Notes: generated from the sequence alone by a model not told the origin. Positions 12,637-23,954 are shown, numbered from the stretch's first letter. The stretch: 60,000 nt of DNA from Hydractinia symbiolongicarpus (GCF_029227915.1 NC_079877.1:16480851-16540850); one strand, 5' to 3'. Numbers and translations are program-made.

Positions 12637-14262
12637 TTTAGCCGGGCCCTACAAGAAAATAGCGACCGAGGTTGTGACGTCAAGAATCGAACGCAGTGAG
12701 GTCCATGCAAACAACCGAGGTTGTTGTTTTCCCAAATTTAGTACATAGTAGCCTGATATAAACATAGGACTTGAAATGATCTATAGCCAAAGTAGATCTG
12801 GGCATTTGGATAAAAAATAAAATGCAACATGTTTATGTAGAAACTATGTCCTCTAATAGCAAACACGTTCAATCAACTAAAAAATAAAATTTTAATTGAA
12901 AACAACTTTTTAAACACAATAAAAACATTCCTATAGTTCTAAACATCGCCGTTTGGCTAGTGGAGTGGTTGTGTTTGCTGTAAAATTGAACGAGCAATTG
13001 TTGTAGTTACCACCAGAAATAGACGAAGAAAACGTAGAGACATCACACGAAACTTGTTTTTTTGAAGAGATAGTCGATGATGATTTGGGAGTGGTGTTAA
13101 GTGGATTTACTTTATTTTTGTTTGGAGAACTCAAGATGTCAGACATTTGAAAACGGTTAGTTTTGTTAGCTGCTTTGTAGCTTTTTAGAGAGTCTATATT
13201 TTTATGACCACTATGTTGCGCGACATATACTTCTGGAATGTTGGCATCTAACAGTCTCCCTATTGACGTCTTTCTTGCTGAGTGGTTTGCCACATTTCCT
13301 TTGAAGCTATGATACTTTATGCTTAGAAATCCTATCTTGTTCTTACTCAGAGGTGTTTTCAAGTACCAAACGGTATCTTTTGGGTAATCTACTTTTTGCT
13401 TTATTGTAAGAAAGAAAGGGGAGTCTTCCTTTAGTGCTTCTGATGGTCTAGTAGGAAACAGGACATCTGTCTGTACCGGTAGCATATGCAGTACGATTGT
13501 AGAAAGGTTGTTTCTTGATTTTTTTTCCAGTACGTGTTTTTGCACCTCTTTCTCTAATTAAAACAATGCACTCCCCTTTTTCCTGGTCACATTCATATAC
13601 AATACCACCCCATCTTAGTTTCCTTGCCTCGTCTCTAGCACGAAACCCAAATTGAGAGGAACTCAACCACCACATTGCTTTCTGTAATGTGTGTGCGTCA
13701 AAAATTCAGTTTAATACAACTTCTCGATTTCGTCTTCTTCCAACTCCCTAGTCGCGTTAGGTTTATTTCTATATCCAAGCTTTGTTAGTTGTTTTCTTTT
13801 AGCAGCTAAAACATTCCTTAATTGCTGAAAATCAGGATCAGTCAATATGTTCACATCATCTTTTTTTTATTTAGGTATCTCTGTAGCGAGCGATGTATAG
13901 AGGTTAGAGTATCAGGCTCGTATTCTTTACCATCAAGTTTTTTACGTTCATTAAAAATTGACATAGAATAGAGTTTAGTTCACTTGTAAAAATCAACCCT
14001 ACTGCTCGTTGTTCGTTGATCCTTTGACAAAATTTCTTAAACGTATTACTTCCATATTTTGTTGCATATTTTGTTTTTACAGACTGTTGATCAAGTATAA
14101 ATTTATCTATCTCATCGTACTCCCAAAAGCTTGTATCAATTAGTTTAAAACATGGCTTTTCTATGAACATTTTTATAGCGTTCAATTTTTACGAAAGTTT
14201 GTTTACTTTTTTTGTTTACATTTTAGCCGGTCGCTACGGGAAAATAGCGCCCGCTCACGTGA
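12637..14262 (-). mobile_element. Decayed Crypton-like tyrosine-recombinase element
   Basis: A single recombinase-like coding region on the minus strand is flanked by two related sequences in the same orientation. The left one (12637-12678) reads TTTAGCCGGGCCCTAC.AGAAAATAGCG and the right one (14221-14262) reads TTTAGCCGGTCGCTACGGGAAAATAGCG. There is no reverse transcriptase, consistent with Cryptons, which encode only a tyrosine recombinase. The ends were set from the direct repeat and could be off by tens of bases. Confidence 0.5.
12931..14185 (-). pseudogene. Crypton / DUF3504-type tyrosine recombinase, broken
   Basis: Minus-strand pieces in order are an N-terminal helical region (14185-13904, with SVKTKYATKYGSNTFKKFC), a linker (about 13870-13700, LTDPDFQQLRNVLAAKRKQ), a middle block (13680-13448, AMWWLSSSQFGFRARDE) and a C-terminal catalytic block (13545-12931). 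The last carries NHSARKT, then QHSGHKNIDSLKSY, fitting the R..H-x-x-G..Y pattern of tyrosine recombinases. A TAA lies near 13711 and the frame changes near 13450, so it is not translatable as one protein. Domesticated relatives with this domain (KIAA1958/QRICH1/ZMYM-type) exist in animals, but the disruptions and flanking repeats favour a dead element. The Ser/Asn-rich tail is not conserved as far as I know. Confidence 0.6.
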
Positions 14263-14841
14263 TCGATATAAGTCATCAAAAACGTCAAATATAAAAAAGA
14301 CGTCACACTGCCAAGTACTAATGGCATTGATTGACTATTCTTGACAACCTTTCCTTCATCACTGCGACTGTGAGAATCAAATAAAAAGAAATTACATTTA
14401 TTCCACATGATACTGAGTGTATAACCTTCAATAATCAATAGAATCCCATTAGCTTTTATTTGCATAAAATGTGTTAAGGTGGTTCCCCTAGAAAAAAAGT
14501 CTAAATTTCAAGAATTTTCTTTTACCTGTTTTCTGACAGCAAATTCATCTTAGAATAACGTGGCAAGTAGTGCTTATGACAAATTTAGGTTTTTATTGCG
14601 CATTCTGGCACTTTTTCCAACCAACCGCAAATATAAATGCAACGTACAAGGGCCCTGGGGACGACTTTGTACATTATCTTTAATTTGCTAAAAATAATCT
14701 CTTCCAATTCACGACCAAGTCATACACGGATTCTAAGCAATGTTTATAAACTGCAGTTAGGGTCAATGTTTTCCTAGTTATTAATGCAACTGCTGGTTTC
14801 TGGTCATTTCTGTTTGTTGCCTGGTCGTCTTTGATAAGTAT
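14263..14841. other. Non-coding spacer
   Basis: No supported gene. The stretch ends in the putative TATA box of the next entry. Confidence 0.4.
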
Positions 14842-14847
14842 TATAAA
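14842..14847 (+). promoter_or_regulatory. Possible TATA box
   Basis: TATAAA sits 41 bases upstream of an ATG (14883) that opens a frame ending at a strong splice donor. With a start site about 25-30 bases downstream of the box, the leader would be very short. The only support is position and context. Confidence 0.3.
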
Positions 14848-14882
14848 GGCAAGAGTGGAAGGTTATCTCTGATAACGCAAAC

Positions 14883-15108
14883 ATGGCACAGTCAATTGTT
14901 GGAAACGTCAGTGGAAATCCTCATGCTTCTTTTATAACAACACTATTTGTTGGTGGACTCGAGGAGAAATTCCCATCCCCTGATCAGCAACAAAACATTG
15001 CGGTTAGTGGCTTGAAAAATATCCGAGGATGTATGGAGACTGACGATCTGCGTAGATTTCTAAATACGAATCGTCCTGGCGAAAGAGGGCTGTCAGTTGC
15101 AAACAACA
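14883..15108 (+). CDS. Putative first coding exon of an unidentified gene
   Basis: ATG at 14883 opens 75 codons beginning MAQSIVGNVSGNPHASF and continuing through GLEEKFPSPDQQ and LRRFLNTNRPGERG. The exon ends at a good donor (ACA|GTAAGT, 15109). Base composition is more balanced than the surrounding DNA, which is the main reason to believe it codes. I see no known domain, signal peptide or membrane segment. No convincing second exon was found downstream. It could instead be a cryptic open stretch. Confidence 0.35.
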
Positions 15109-18100
15109 GTAAGTTGATCCCTTTAAATGTTCTGTGAAATAGTCTTATAGTACATTTGTTTGAGATGAAATTTAAATACCGCACAACCAACTGTCGGCGA
15201 TCAGCTATATAAGCTTATCATACTTTATTGAACAATTTGCTTACTGAACAAGATCAAAATATGTGTAGGCTGATGACAGGTGTGCTAATCCATCAAAACC
15301 AAAATATACTTTTGTTGGGGATGTCGAACAAATTAAAATATCTTGAAAATTTATCTTCTACAAATACTAAGTTTTTAGAACCTACAATATTGTTGTGTTT
15401 CTGAGACTTTAAGATAAAGACATTAGGTACAAAACTAAAACACAGCTTTCCTAAATATTTTATTTCACAAAAATTAGTAAAAGTTGGAAAAAGGCAAATC
15501 GCCACTTGCGCCAAAACTCTAAACATCTTTATTGTCGAGTTCCGTTAAGTTCACTATCTCTGCTTAAGGGCTCTGGGATAGATACAACCGTTTTTACGAT
15601 TCTACCTCAAAAGGACTCTTCCTAGATTGTATTTTAAAACATGTCATTGGTCTGGAGAATTCGCATGGCAAAGACACGGTTGAAATGAAGAAAAGTTGTT
15701 TTAAGAAGCAGTGTGTTCGGTAGGAACGCTTTGAACAGAGAAAGCACTTTATGGTAGAGATAGGATTTGATTATTCAGTATTAGATGGAGGGATATTTTA
15801 TGAAATAATCGCAGTAGGATCTAATAGTGTCACATTATCACATTGTTTTCTACCGTTTTAGAGAAGGAACAGAAACAACATATTCTGGTCTGACTTAGAT
15901 AAATAGACTTAATTAATAAACAATTATTACCACAAATACAGTGAAAAGTAAACCCCCGGAAAACTACAAAAAAAATTTGGATTTTTTTTACCTTGATATG
16001 TCATCTAAAATTTTAAGAAAAGTCACCAAAAATCATAACGTTTCAATGACGTGTTGGAAGACTATACGTATTAACTAGTTAACTTTTTAAAAATTGTCCA
16101 TGAGTATTTAGCGCATGTGCACTTTGACAAAATTAGGGTTTTTTGTCTAAGTGCGCAGGCGCTAATAAAATGCAGACATATGGAAACGAGCCTTAAAGAA
16201 TGAAAGGAAGAGGGTTGAATGAAAGCAGTTGGAAGACTGAATGTTCGACGTAAAACTTTATAAATACTGGGAACATATAATTTGAGATTCCAATAGCTCT
16301 CGTCAGAAACATATGCACTATTCAAAGAATAAGAATGATTTATGGCAAAGCTAGCTCTGACGTACATAGAGAAAAACTGGTACTGACAGGTAACATCATA
16401 ATAATTATCGTAAAAGTCCTGCTTCAGGCATTATGAAAGGGAGACCAAGAGTCTAACTCGGCACAATTTTTATCACATCAGAGATATTATTGATAATCAT
16501 TTGATGAAGTTTGGTAAAGCAAATGGGATTTTCAGACCAACAGCAGAGAAAATAAAAATCTCCAGTCCCTTCACAAAACTGCAAAACAGCTACAAACTAC
16601 CCTATACTCGGCATGCTTAGTAGGTATACATGCCGTATTTGATCGATTTTACTCCCACGTCCAAATATACGTGCATAATCAAATAAACGCCTATATTGAG
16701 GCGAATATTTCAATCATCAAAGGTGCCAAGTGGATAAAATTTGGGTGGGTTAAATTTTTTTTTATATTTTTTTAACAAACCCCTTATAATTATGCCAGAC
16801 TACTCGAATACCGTTTAACTCGAACCTTAATTAAGTCGAACCATGTTTTTTGATCTTTGAGCGACTTTACGTCGGATGATAACTTGAAAACTACAAGAAA
16901 TATGGCAAAAGAATAAAACAAAATTGCAAAATTTATTGCTTTTAAAACAACTAAAAAATACAAAGTACATTATTTTTTTATTGTTCCTTAAAATGTCAAT
17001 ATATTGTGCGTGCGCTTATGTTTATGTTGTTTCCACGGTTAGTTGCTTTCCTTTTATTTACTTTAACTTTGGATGAGTCGTACACATTATACACATAAAA
17101 ATCGTTTAACTCGTATTTTTAATAAATCCGCCTTTTACCACGTTTCATGCTATTAACAGAGCCTGAGATTTTGAGAAGGCCCTTGGGCACCTCCTCCCCA
17201 TAAACAGGTAAACAGGCCCATAGATAATAGGGTAAAGGTAGGATATGCAAATTAATAAACCATCAGGGGCATTTATTTAAATTAAGCTAAATAGATGAGT
17301 TTCATTATAATCTGCGCGAAGATAATATGACTGGGATAAGAGTTTTTGAGAACATATGTTTTAAGTAAAATTAATGCGATGCATAAACGATCTTCTTAAA
17401 TAAACACCGAAACTCAAATTTCCGTGCTAAATTCCTTATTTAAATAGCGGCAAGGGTGTTAATCGATCAGGCATGGTAATAAGGTAATAAGGTATTATAG
17501 AATATAAAAAGGGTTGCGGAGCGGTTGACAGGGTCCCCTAGGTTCGCAAGCGAAGAATTTTAGATGCCCCTTTCGGTTGAATCGTATTAAAAACAAAGTT
17601 CCCACGTGCTCCATGGTAATTGATCAATCTTTGCCAAAGCAAAAAAAAAGGTTTAATTTGATGAAACATATTCTGGACTTCTAAAATAGCAGTACGCAGT
17701 GTGTTCCGGACGCAATATTGCATGGGCCAGTGATATATTTTGTTTAGAAAAAAGGTATTAAGGCATGGTAATAACAGAAAAGTTGTGACCGTCAAAACAA
17801 TGTCAGAAAAACTTTGGGGAGCTCTAGTCGTACGATTTAGGATATTATGTTGTGAACGTTATTGGGACATATATAGGACTTGATGTACGAAGTCTTTACG
17901 AACTTAACTTTAACTTTATCGAATTGGATGGAATTAAACAAATATTTGCGACCTGGAAGAAACAGTTGATAACGAATCATAAAATAAGAAGATTATTCTG
18001 CGCGCAGAAAATGCTTTCAAATTATGACATAGAAAATACTAGTATTTGCCTTGTTTATTCATTTTCCTTGGCTGAATTCAAATATTTGTACTTGTCTAGT

Positions 18101-19050
18101 CTTGTCTAGTGCTAAATAAACGGAGTTTTGATAAATTGGAGGTAAAAAATTTCAAAAAAATAAAAATGGGTGGCAAATGTTGATAAATGGGACAGGAAAT
18201 AAATAAATAACTAGAGGGAAGGGTCAAACGAGGTAAAGGCGATGGGGATGACTCCATCTCCAGTTTTTTTTAATAAAATTCCACGACGTCATTGAAACTT
18301 CCCGATTTTCTGTCCCAAAAATGTATACGACTCTTCACGGTAAAAAAAAAGTTTCCAAAGAATTTCAAAATGTTCCTGGGATAGCCATTTCGTTGACTGG
18401 AGGTATTATCTAAAAAATAATGAGATTTTTTTGTTAATATTTTTAACTGAAATCTTCACTTTTTACAATGTATTTGTTAAAAATTTATTATTTATTATTT
18501 ACTATTTGTTAGCCCATGGCAAAATCCACCACGGGTTCGCCCGTCGTACATATTGTATTTTACAGATTTCGCCAGTCGTACATATCTCGGACATAGCTAT
18601 TTGGCGCATCCTTAGTACAAAGTACCAAGTCAGCTAGCCTTTTGAACATAAAACGGCTATTTGTTGACTACCAAGGGGTTCGGCTATCAACATAATGAAT
18701 TATCCTGCGGGGAGGATCCGGTCATTCTGTCATGAATCTTGATAAGTCTATTCTGCACACCAGAATATGTGCAATTTACAGACCAGATCTTCTACTTTTA
18801 GTCTGTGAAAGTTGTACGTTACTTCTTTTGTTTTTGTTTTTTCACATCGTTATCAAAGAGGCATGGTCATCTGTATTAGAGCATGAATTGGACCATGAAT
18901 TGGAGCATTAGGATATTATTACAAATATAGTGCTGTAGTTAATTGATCAAATCCATTTTCTCCCAACGACGAAATCTAAAAATATGTATTATTAGTTACA
19001 CCATTTTGAAATCATTTGCAATTTCAAGCAAAAAATTCTTACCAAAACAA
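15109..19050. other. Long AT-rich stretch, no gene supported
   Basis: Several chance-length ORFs (60-98 codons) occur on both strands without motifs or splice context. Around 16800-16860 a short palindromic phrase (TCGAACCTTAATTAAGTCGAACC-like) occurs. If a gene starts at 14883, part of this may be its intron. Confidence 0.45.
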
Positions 19051-19059
19051 TGCGATGTT

Positions 19060-19255
19060 AGTTTCATTAAATTTGAGTTATGGGGACAATGCGATGTTAT
19101 TTTCATTAAATTTGTTATGGGGACATTGCGATGTTATTTTCATTAAATTTGTGTTATGGGGACAATTCGATGTTAGTTTAATTAAATTTTAAGTTATGGG
19201 GACAATGTCATGTTATTTTCATTAAATTTGAGTTATGGGGACAATGCGATGTTAG
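19060..19255. repeat. Short tandem array carrying TTATGGGGACA
   Basis: Five units of roughly 45-55 bp repeat TTATGGGGACAATGCGATGT followed by TATTTTCATTAAATTTG. It abuts the B2 terminal repeat of the tyrosine-recombinase retroelement and shares its TATGGGGACA word with B1. Confidence 0.8.
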
Positions 19256-19425
19256 TTTGGGGAAACCACATGATATGGCTAAATTTCTGTTTAATATACG
19301 ATACTGCGACAAATTTCCCGTCTCAATTCTCCTATAGTTAAAAATAACTATTTCAATGCTTATTTTGGTATATAAAGCTTTTTTTGAGCCGGGCATGCCC
19401 ATCTAAAGTAAAAACGTTCGTGTTA
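19250..19425 (-). repeat. Joined A2-B2 terminal repeat
   Basis: On the plus strand the B2 part (19250-19291) runs directly into the A2 part (19290-19425). This is the junction expected of a circularised element and matches the two separate copies at 20305-20350 (B1) and 23797-23945 (A1). Confidence 0.7.
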
Positions 19426-20150
19426 GGCAGTTTCTCGCCCGGAAACATTTGAATTCGAATTTAAATAGAAATCGCTAAATTGTAGGGCAAATATACGCTG
19501 TTTATATAAAATTTGTATTTATGGAATCATACACTGTATTTCTTTCTTATTATGACATAACAAGGGTAATAAAGTAAACTGAGCTTTTACAGTACTCAGA
19601 GTTTCATGTATTCACTATGTTTATATAAAATTTGTATTTATGGGGTCATACACTGTATTTCTTTCTTATTATGACATATAAGAATCTTTTATAATCGGGC
19701 ATGCCCATCTAAAGCAAAAACGTTGTTTTTAGGCAGTTTTTCGCCCGGAAACATATATTCTCGGATTTAAATAGAAATCGCTAAATTGTAGGGCAAATAT
19801 ATGCTGTTTATATAAAATTTGTATTTATGGGGTCATACACTGTATTTCTTTCTTATTATGACATATAAGAATCTTTTATAATCGGGCATGCCCATCTAAA
19901 GCAAAAACGTTCGTTTTAGGCAGTTTCTCGCCGGAAACATTTGAATTCGAATTTAAATAGAAATCGCTAAATTGTAGGGCAAATATACGCTGTTTATATA
20001 AAATTTGTATTTATGGGGTCATACACTGTATTTCTTTCTTATTATGACATATAAGAATCTTTTTTAATCGGGCATGCCCATCTAAAGCAAAAACGTTCTT
20101 CTCAGGCAGTTTCTCGCCCGGAAACATATTTTCGGACTTAAATAAATAAT
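19391..20150. repeat. 186-bp tandem array inside the PAT-like element
   Basis: The word GGGCATGCCCATCTAAAG starts at 19391, 19697, 19884 and 20070, giving spacings of 306, 187 and 186. The longer first unit contains an extra partial copy (19500-19560 versus 19618-19680). Each unit includes GCTAAATTGTAGGGC, AAATTTGTATTTATGGGGTC and TTTCTTATTATGACATA. The unit begins with the distal part of A2, so the array appears to have grown from the terminal repeat. Confidence 0.9.
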
Positions 20151-20304
20151 GCAGAGTCATGGGGACAATCCGATGATGCGTCGGAAAAAGCTACTCTGCG
20201 GGATCAATTTCTTAGTGTTTTTACTAAATCTATGCTATGGGCCGGGTTAAATCTGAGCTATGGGGACAGTTGTGTATTAAGAACATTATTACGACAGTCA
20301 AATT

Positions 20305-20350
20305 AACCATTCGGGGAAAACACGTGGTGTGGCTAAAATTCTGTTTATTT
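20305..20350 (-). repeat. B1 internal split repeat
   Basis: GGGGAAAACACGTGGTGTGG followed by CTAAAATTCTGTTTA matches B2 at 19256-19291. It lies just beyond the 3' end of the recombinase ORF, where PAT-like elements keep B1. Confidence 0.6.
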
Positions 20351-20449
20351 TCTAATTCACGTATTCAAACGAAAATAACTTCATTTATTTGCTTTTATTT
20401 CAAGTAATAGTAAGTATAGAAAGTTGTATCTGTCGCAGGGGAAAGATAA

Positions 20450-20981
20450 TTAGAGACCAAGGTTGGAAGACACGGACAACAATGATTTTACACTGTCCTG
20501 AATATATCCGTCTTTCGCTCTGTCAGATTTCCATCTGCCGTGTTTTTTAAACAATCGATCTGTAACTCCAAAGTTGGCCGCAGGCGTCGCTCCTCCAGAA
20601 CGTAAACTGCGTAATCCAAAGTTTTGTGGATCAAGATATTTCACTATATCGCATAAAACCTGCAAACCCCAAAATTAACATTGAAATGGTTCTGAGTTGA
20701 AGTAGTGAACATTTATCGCCATTTAAACTGTCGTATATTTTGTTTAAAATTGAAACGGTGATGGGGAGTTTTTTCTTCAAATCCTTTCTGCACATTCTAG
20801 CATTGCATATTTTAGCATTGCATGGATTTATATTGCAAAATTTGTGATTGTGCTTTATTGCGTAAAACGAACTTTCTATTGTAGAGAAAGACTCGCCGGA
20901 CTGTATCAGGTTGACTAGATAAAGAGCAACGAACTTATCTTCAGTGGGATAAGATTTGGCTCGGGAAATCAAATACACCAA
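20450..20981 (-). pseudogene. DIRS-type tyrosine recombinase, internally deleted
   Basis: The upstream part (20981-20631) ends GFAGFMRYSEIS, which carries the first catalytic arginine region of DIRS recombinases. The downstream part (20665-20450) carries LRSGGAT, then DRLFKKHGRWKSDRAKDGYI, matching the R..H-x-x-R/W..Y boxes. The two parts overlap in different frames at 20631-20665. They lack the segment that normally separates these boxes, so an internal deletion with a frame change is inferred. The protein would resolve and integrate the circular cDNA. In this state it cannot be active. Confidence 0.7.
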
Positions 20982-21239
20982 GTTTCAAATTTCTGAAAAT
21001 AACAAGCTTATTTTTTATTCGTGTTTTTACTCCTAGCGTTTGTTAACAAATCGGTAACTCTACGAGCTAACAATTTTAAACGGTTGTCTTTTACTTGAAA
21101 ACACAATTCATCACGGACATTATCTAAAAGTAAATAAAGATATAAAATTCATTTTCTTTATAAGAAAAGTCAATTACTCTTAATTCCACTTTTTTGTTTT
21201 ATTCTCGAAAGACTTTATCTCTGTGATATTTGAAATTAA

Positions 21240-21700
21240 CACAAGTTTAGCAATTAGTATCAAAACTAGTTACCCGGTACCCTATTTTTTTCTAAAATAG
21301 TACGCAGTAATCTTTAAAAATTGTAACCTAGTACAATATCTTTCTTTAAAATAGCATCCAATACTATTGTAACTCAGTATTCAGTATCCTATCTCTTTCT
21401 AAAATAGTACGCAGTAATCTTTAAAAATTGTAACCTAGTACAATATCTTTCTTTAAAATAGCATCCAATACTATTTTGAACTCAGTATCGAGTACAATAT
21501 CTGTTCTTAACATACTACACGGTACTCTTTAAAACTTGTACCCAGTACAATTTTTTTCTTTACAATAGTATTCAGTACTGTGTTGAACTTGGTATACCGT
21601 ACTAAATCATCCTCCGTAGTAGCACTCAGTGCTACTTTAAACTTGGTACCTAGTACCGAATCTTTCTCTATAATAGCACCTAGTACTATTTTAAAAAACG
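21240..21700. repeat. Minisatellite of CAGTA/TACC words, about 54-bp subunits
   Basis: Alternating subunits carry AAAATAGTACGCAGTAATC and AAAATAGCATCCAATACTA. Two subunits form a 107-bp higher-order unit (same phase at 21291 and 21398), and later units are more diverged. It sits inside the retroelement between its RNase H and recombinase regions, so it expanded after insertion or was carried by the element. Confidence 0.8.
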
Positions 21701-21727
21701 CAACTCTAATAGCCTCTCACAATTACT

Positions 21728-22440
21728 TCACATTTGAGTAATTCTAGAGTCAATTTTAAAAGCTATAATTTCGCCTTTATATGTTTCTTTTCCGAGAATA
21801 TAAAAGCCACTAGGACCTTCATTTAGATACGTCTGAGACACATTGTTAAAAATTCTGAAATCTTTTATAAATTTTAAAAAATGTTCCCCTTCTTTTAAAA
21901 GGGGCCAATAAGTGGCAGAACGCCATAAAGGAACTACCAGTACACCTACAACTTCACTATTACATATTCTCTTTAAACTTTGAGTTAAATCTATTTGCTT
22001 TATGGTTACGCGAGTCAGCGAACCTATCAACTATCAAAGGACCCCATAAAGAATTTAAATAATTAAACAATCTATAGCTTGTTTCCCAATCATCCCTATC
22101 AACAAAACAGGAGATAGTATCGGCCTTAGTATTCAAAGGTTTGAACACAATTTTATTTTCGCAACAAATATTATAAATTTCAACAGCCATCTGTTGTAAA
22201 TCTTCCTTATTACTTCCTGCTTTAAGAATTTTTGACACAGCATAATTATCTGTATGCCAAACAACACTTTTATCTTTTAATATTTGACTAAAACATTGTA
22301 CTGAAAAATGAACCGCTTATAATTCTCTCCAAGTGGAACTGTTTTCCATTTCATTTACCGTAAAAGTTCTATGTGAAACGTTTTCCGTGTTATTAACCAA
22401 TGCTCCTAAAGCGTATTTGCTTGCATCAGAGAAAACAGTT
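21728..22440 (-). pseudogene. DIRS-type RNase H and downstream domain, broken
   Basis: Read on the minus strand, RNase H signatures are FSDASKYALGALVNN, STWREL and VVWHTDNYAVSKIL, carrying the D, E and D residues. An in-frame TAA directly follows WREL (about 22317-22319). Downstream come CFVDRDDW, WGPLIVDRFADSRNHKANRFN and VVGVLVVPLW, the region that follows RNase H in DIRS-order elements. It is split over two frames that overlap at 21960-22030. RNase H would degrade the RNA template during reverse transcription. Confidence 0.7.
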
Positions 22441-23205
22441 AATTATGTAAACTTTCATCTAAACATCTGTAATTAAGTCGATCAAGGTTCCTATCCCAAA
22501 AGAGTAATTCTTGATGAACACCTGAGAAATTCACAATATTAATTGTCGCGTCCCATGACGATCTCTTTTCAATTAACTTATAAAGTTCTCGCGTTTTTAA
22601 ATTTACGACATCTCTCATGACGAATTTTTTAGAAACTAATTTCCCAGTTAATTCTGCAAGCTTTCTAGCTGTAGTATAAGGATGCGAAAGAAGAGATCGT
22701 AAATAAATCTTTGTAGAGCTCATGCGGTTTTTTGACACTTTAATGATGTTTGTTTTGCAATCTAAGGTAAGTCCTAACCAAGTAAGATTTTGCGAAGGAG
22801 TCCAAACCGATTTCTCGCAATTTGATACGAATCCCGTTTTTCTAATGAATCCTTAACAAAATTCGGATGATTTTTTGCTATGTTAAAACTATTTTCAATT
22901 CCTGCGCTGTCATCTAAATAAACACTAATCTTAATTCCATTTTCGTGCCAAAAAGCTACCAGAGGGCGAACCGCTTTTGTGAAAACGAATGGGGCAGTAC
23001 TTAATCCAAAAGGCAATACTGCGAACACAAAATACTTCTTTATTCCGTCTATAACCCACGAAAAACCTATATAAGTTTGGTGTTCTTCAAACATTTCAAT
23101 ATGATGGTAACCTTGTTTCAAATCAAACTTATATGCGTGACTGTTTTTTGACGCAAAAGATCTCAAAGATGTCCAATCGTGAAATTTAATGTAGTCTTTA
23201 GCTAT
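22441..23205 (-). pseudogene. DIRS-type reverse transcriptase, broken
   Basis: Motifs in order are YKFDLKQGYHHIEM, FAVLPFGLSTAPFVFTK and ISVYLDDSAG, the last holding the catalytic YLDD box. The thumb region follows as STKIYLRSLLSHP and ARKLAELTGKLVS. A stop and frameshift near 23205 separate it from the upstream ORF that ends LILDLRYVNKHL, which is itself the first RT motif. Further frame changes fall around 22740-22850 and 22440. LPFGLSTAPF is typical of DIRS and gypsy-related RTs. Confidence 0.8.
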
Positions 23206-23768
23206 AGATGTTTATTAACGTATCGTAGATCTAGAATCAGTTTGTTACGACGTTTACGTTTAATTAAACCTCTACATTTTTTAAGGCTTTTCAGTGGTTC
23301 AGAAGTATATCCATCTTTGATTAGAGATATGGCTTCATCAATTTTTTCGTCAATTTCATTGTTAAATGCCAGCTGTTTCTGGTTTGCCTTGAATTTTAAA
23401 TCAGTGTTTAATTTTCTTGTTTTTGAAGGTGGCGGCGAAGGAACGGTGATTTGACGCTTCAAGTGTTCAAACTTTTTATCGAAATACGTCTTACACAAAG
23501 AAAACGTGTCGTTCACAGACATCATCTGGTTGTCATCAGCTTCATTGTCAGCACGGCTACTGCGACTTACTCGCTCGATATCCATTATTTCAACTTCTGG
23601 ATCAAAAGCATTCATAATCTCTGGACGATGTACTCTTTGTAAATTTACAGAATAATCAGACATGATCCTTCTCACAAGATTTCTATCGACGTGTGACTTG
23701 AAAACTTGATTGAACGCCTTTAATTTACTAACCACGTGATAATTTGTTATGCAAATTATCAAGTGCAT
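23202..23768 (-). pseudogene. 5' ORF of the PAT/DIRS-like element (gag-like to first RT motif)
   Basis: An open frame of up to 188 codons contains an acidic, Ser/Arg-rich part (EIMDIERVSRSSRADNEADD) and the linker VPSPPPSKTRK. It then runs into EPLKSLKKCRGLIKRKRRNK and LILDLRYVNKHL, the start of the RT domain. It ends at a TAG where the RT should continue, the next motifs being in another frame. No zinc knuckle is seen. Confidence 0.55.
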
Positions 23769-23796
23769 AATTTACATAATCGTAAATAAATTCATT

Positions 23797-23945
23797 TAAT
23801 ATATGATACTGCGACAAATTTCCCGTCTCAATCCTCCTCTAAGCCAAAAAATGAGTATTACAATTCTTATTTTCGTATATAAAACGTTTTTAATCCCAGG
23901 CATGACTATCTAAAGCAAAAACGTTCCTTTTACGCAGTTTTATAA
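23797..23945 (-). repeat. A1 terminal repeat of the PAT/DIRS-like element
   Basis: It shares GATACTGCGACAAATTTCCC, CGTCTCAATCCTCC and an ATCTAAAGCAAAAACGTTC block with A2 at 19290-19425 in the same orientation, with scattered substitutions. Similarity fades near 23945, taken as the element's 5' end. Confidence 0.7.
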
Positions 23946-23954
23946 AACATTCTG

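Larger units (their letters stand above)
19250..23945 (-). mobile_element. PAT/DIRS-like tyrosine-recombinase retrotransposon
   Basis: Read on the minus strand, the element carries a 5' ORF, DIRS-type RT with a YLDD box, RNase H and a tyrosine recombinase. It has no DDE integrase and no LTRs. The termini are split direct repeats. A1 is at 23797-23945 and reappears as A2 at 19290-19425; both contain GATACTGCGACAAATTTCCC and an ATCTAAAG.AAAAACGTT block. B1 at 20305-20350 reappears as B2 at 19250-19291 (GGGGAAA.CAC.TG.TATGGCTAAA). The order A1-ORFs-B1-A2-B2 is the PAT-like arrangement, which integrates through a circular intermediate. Two tandem arrays lie inside. All ORFs are broken. Confidence 0.75.
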
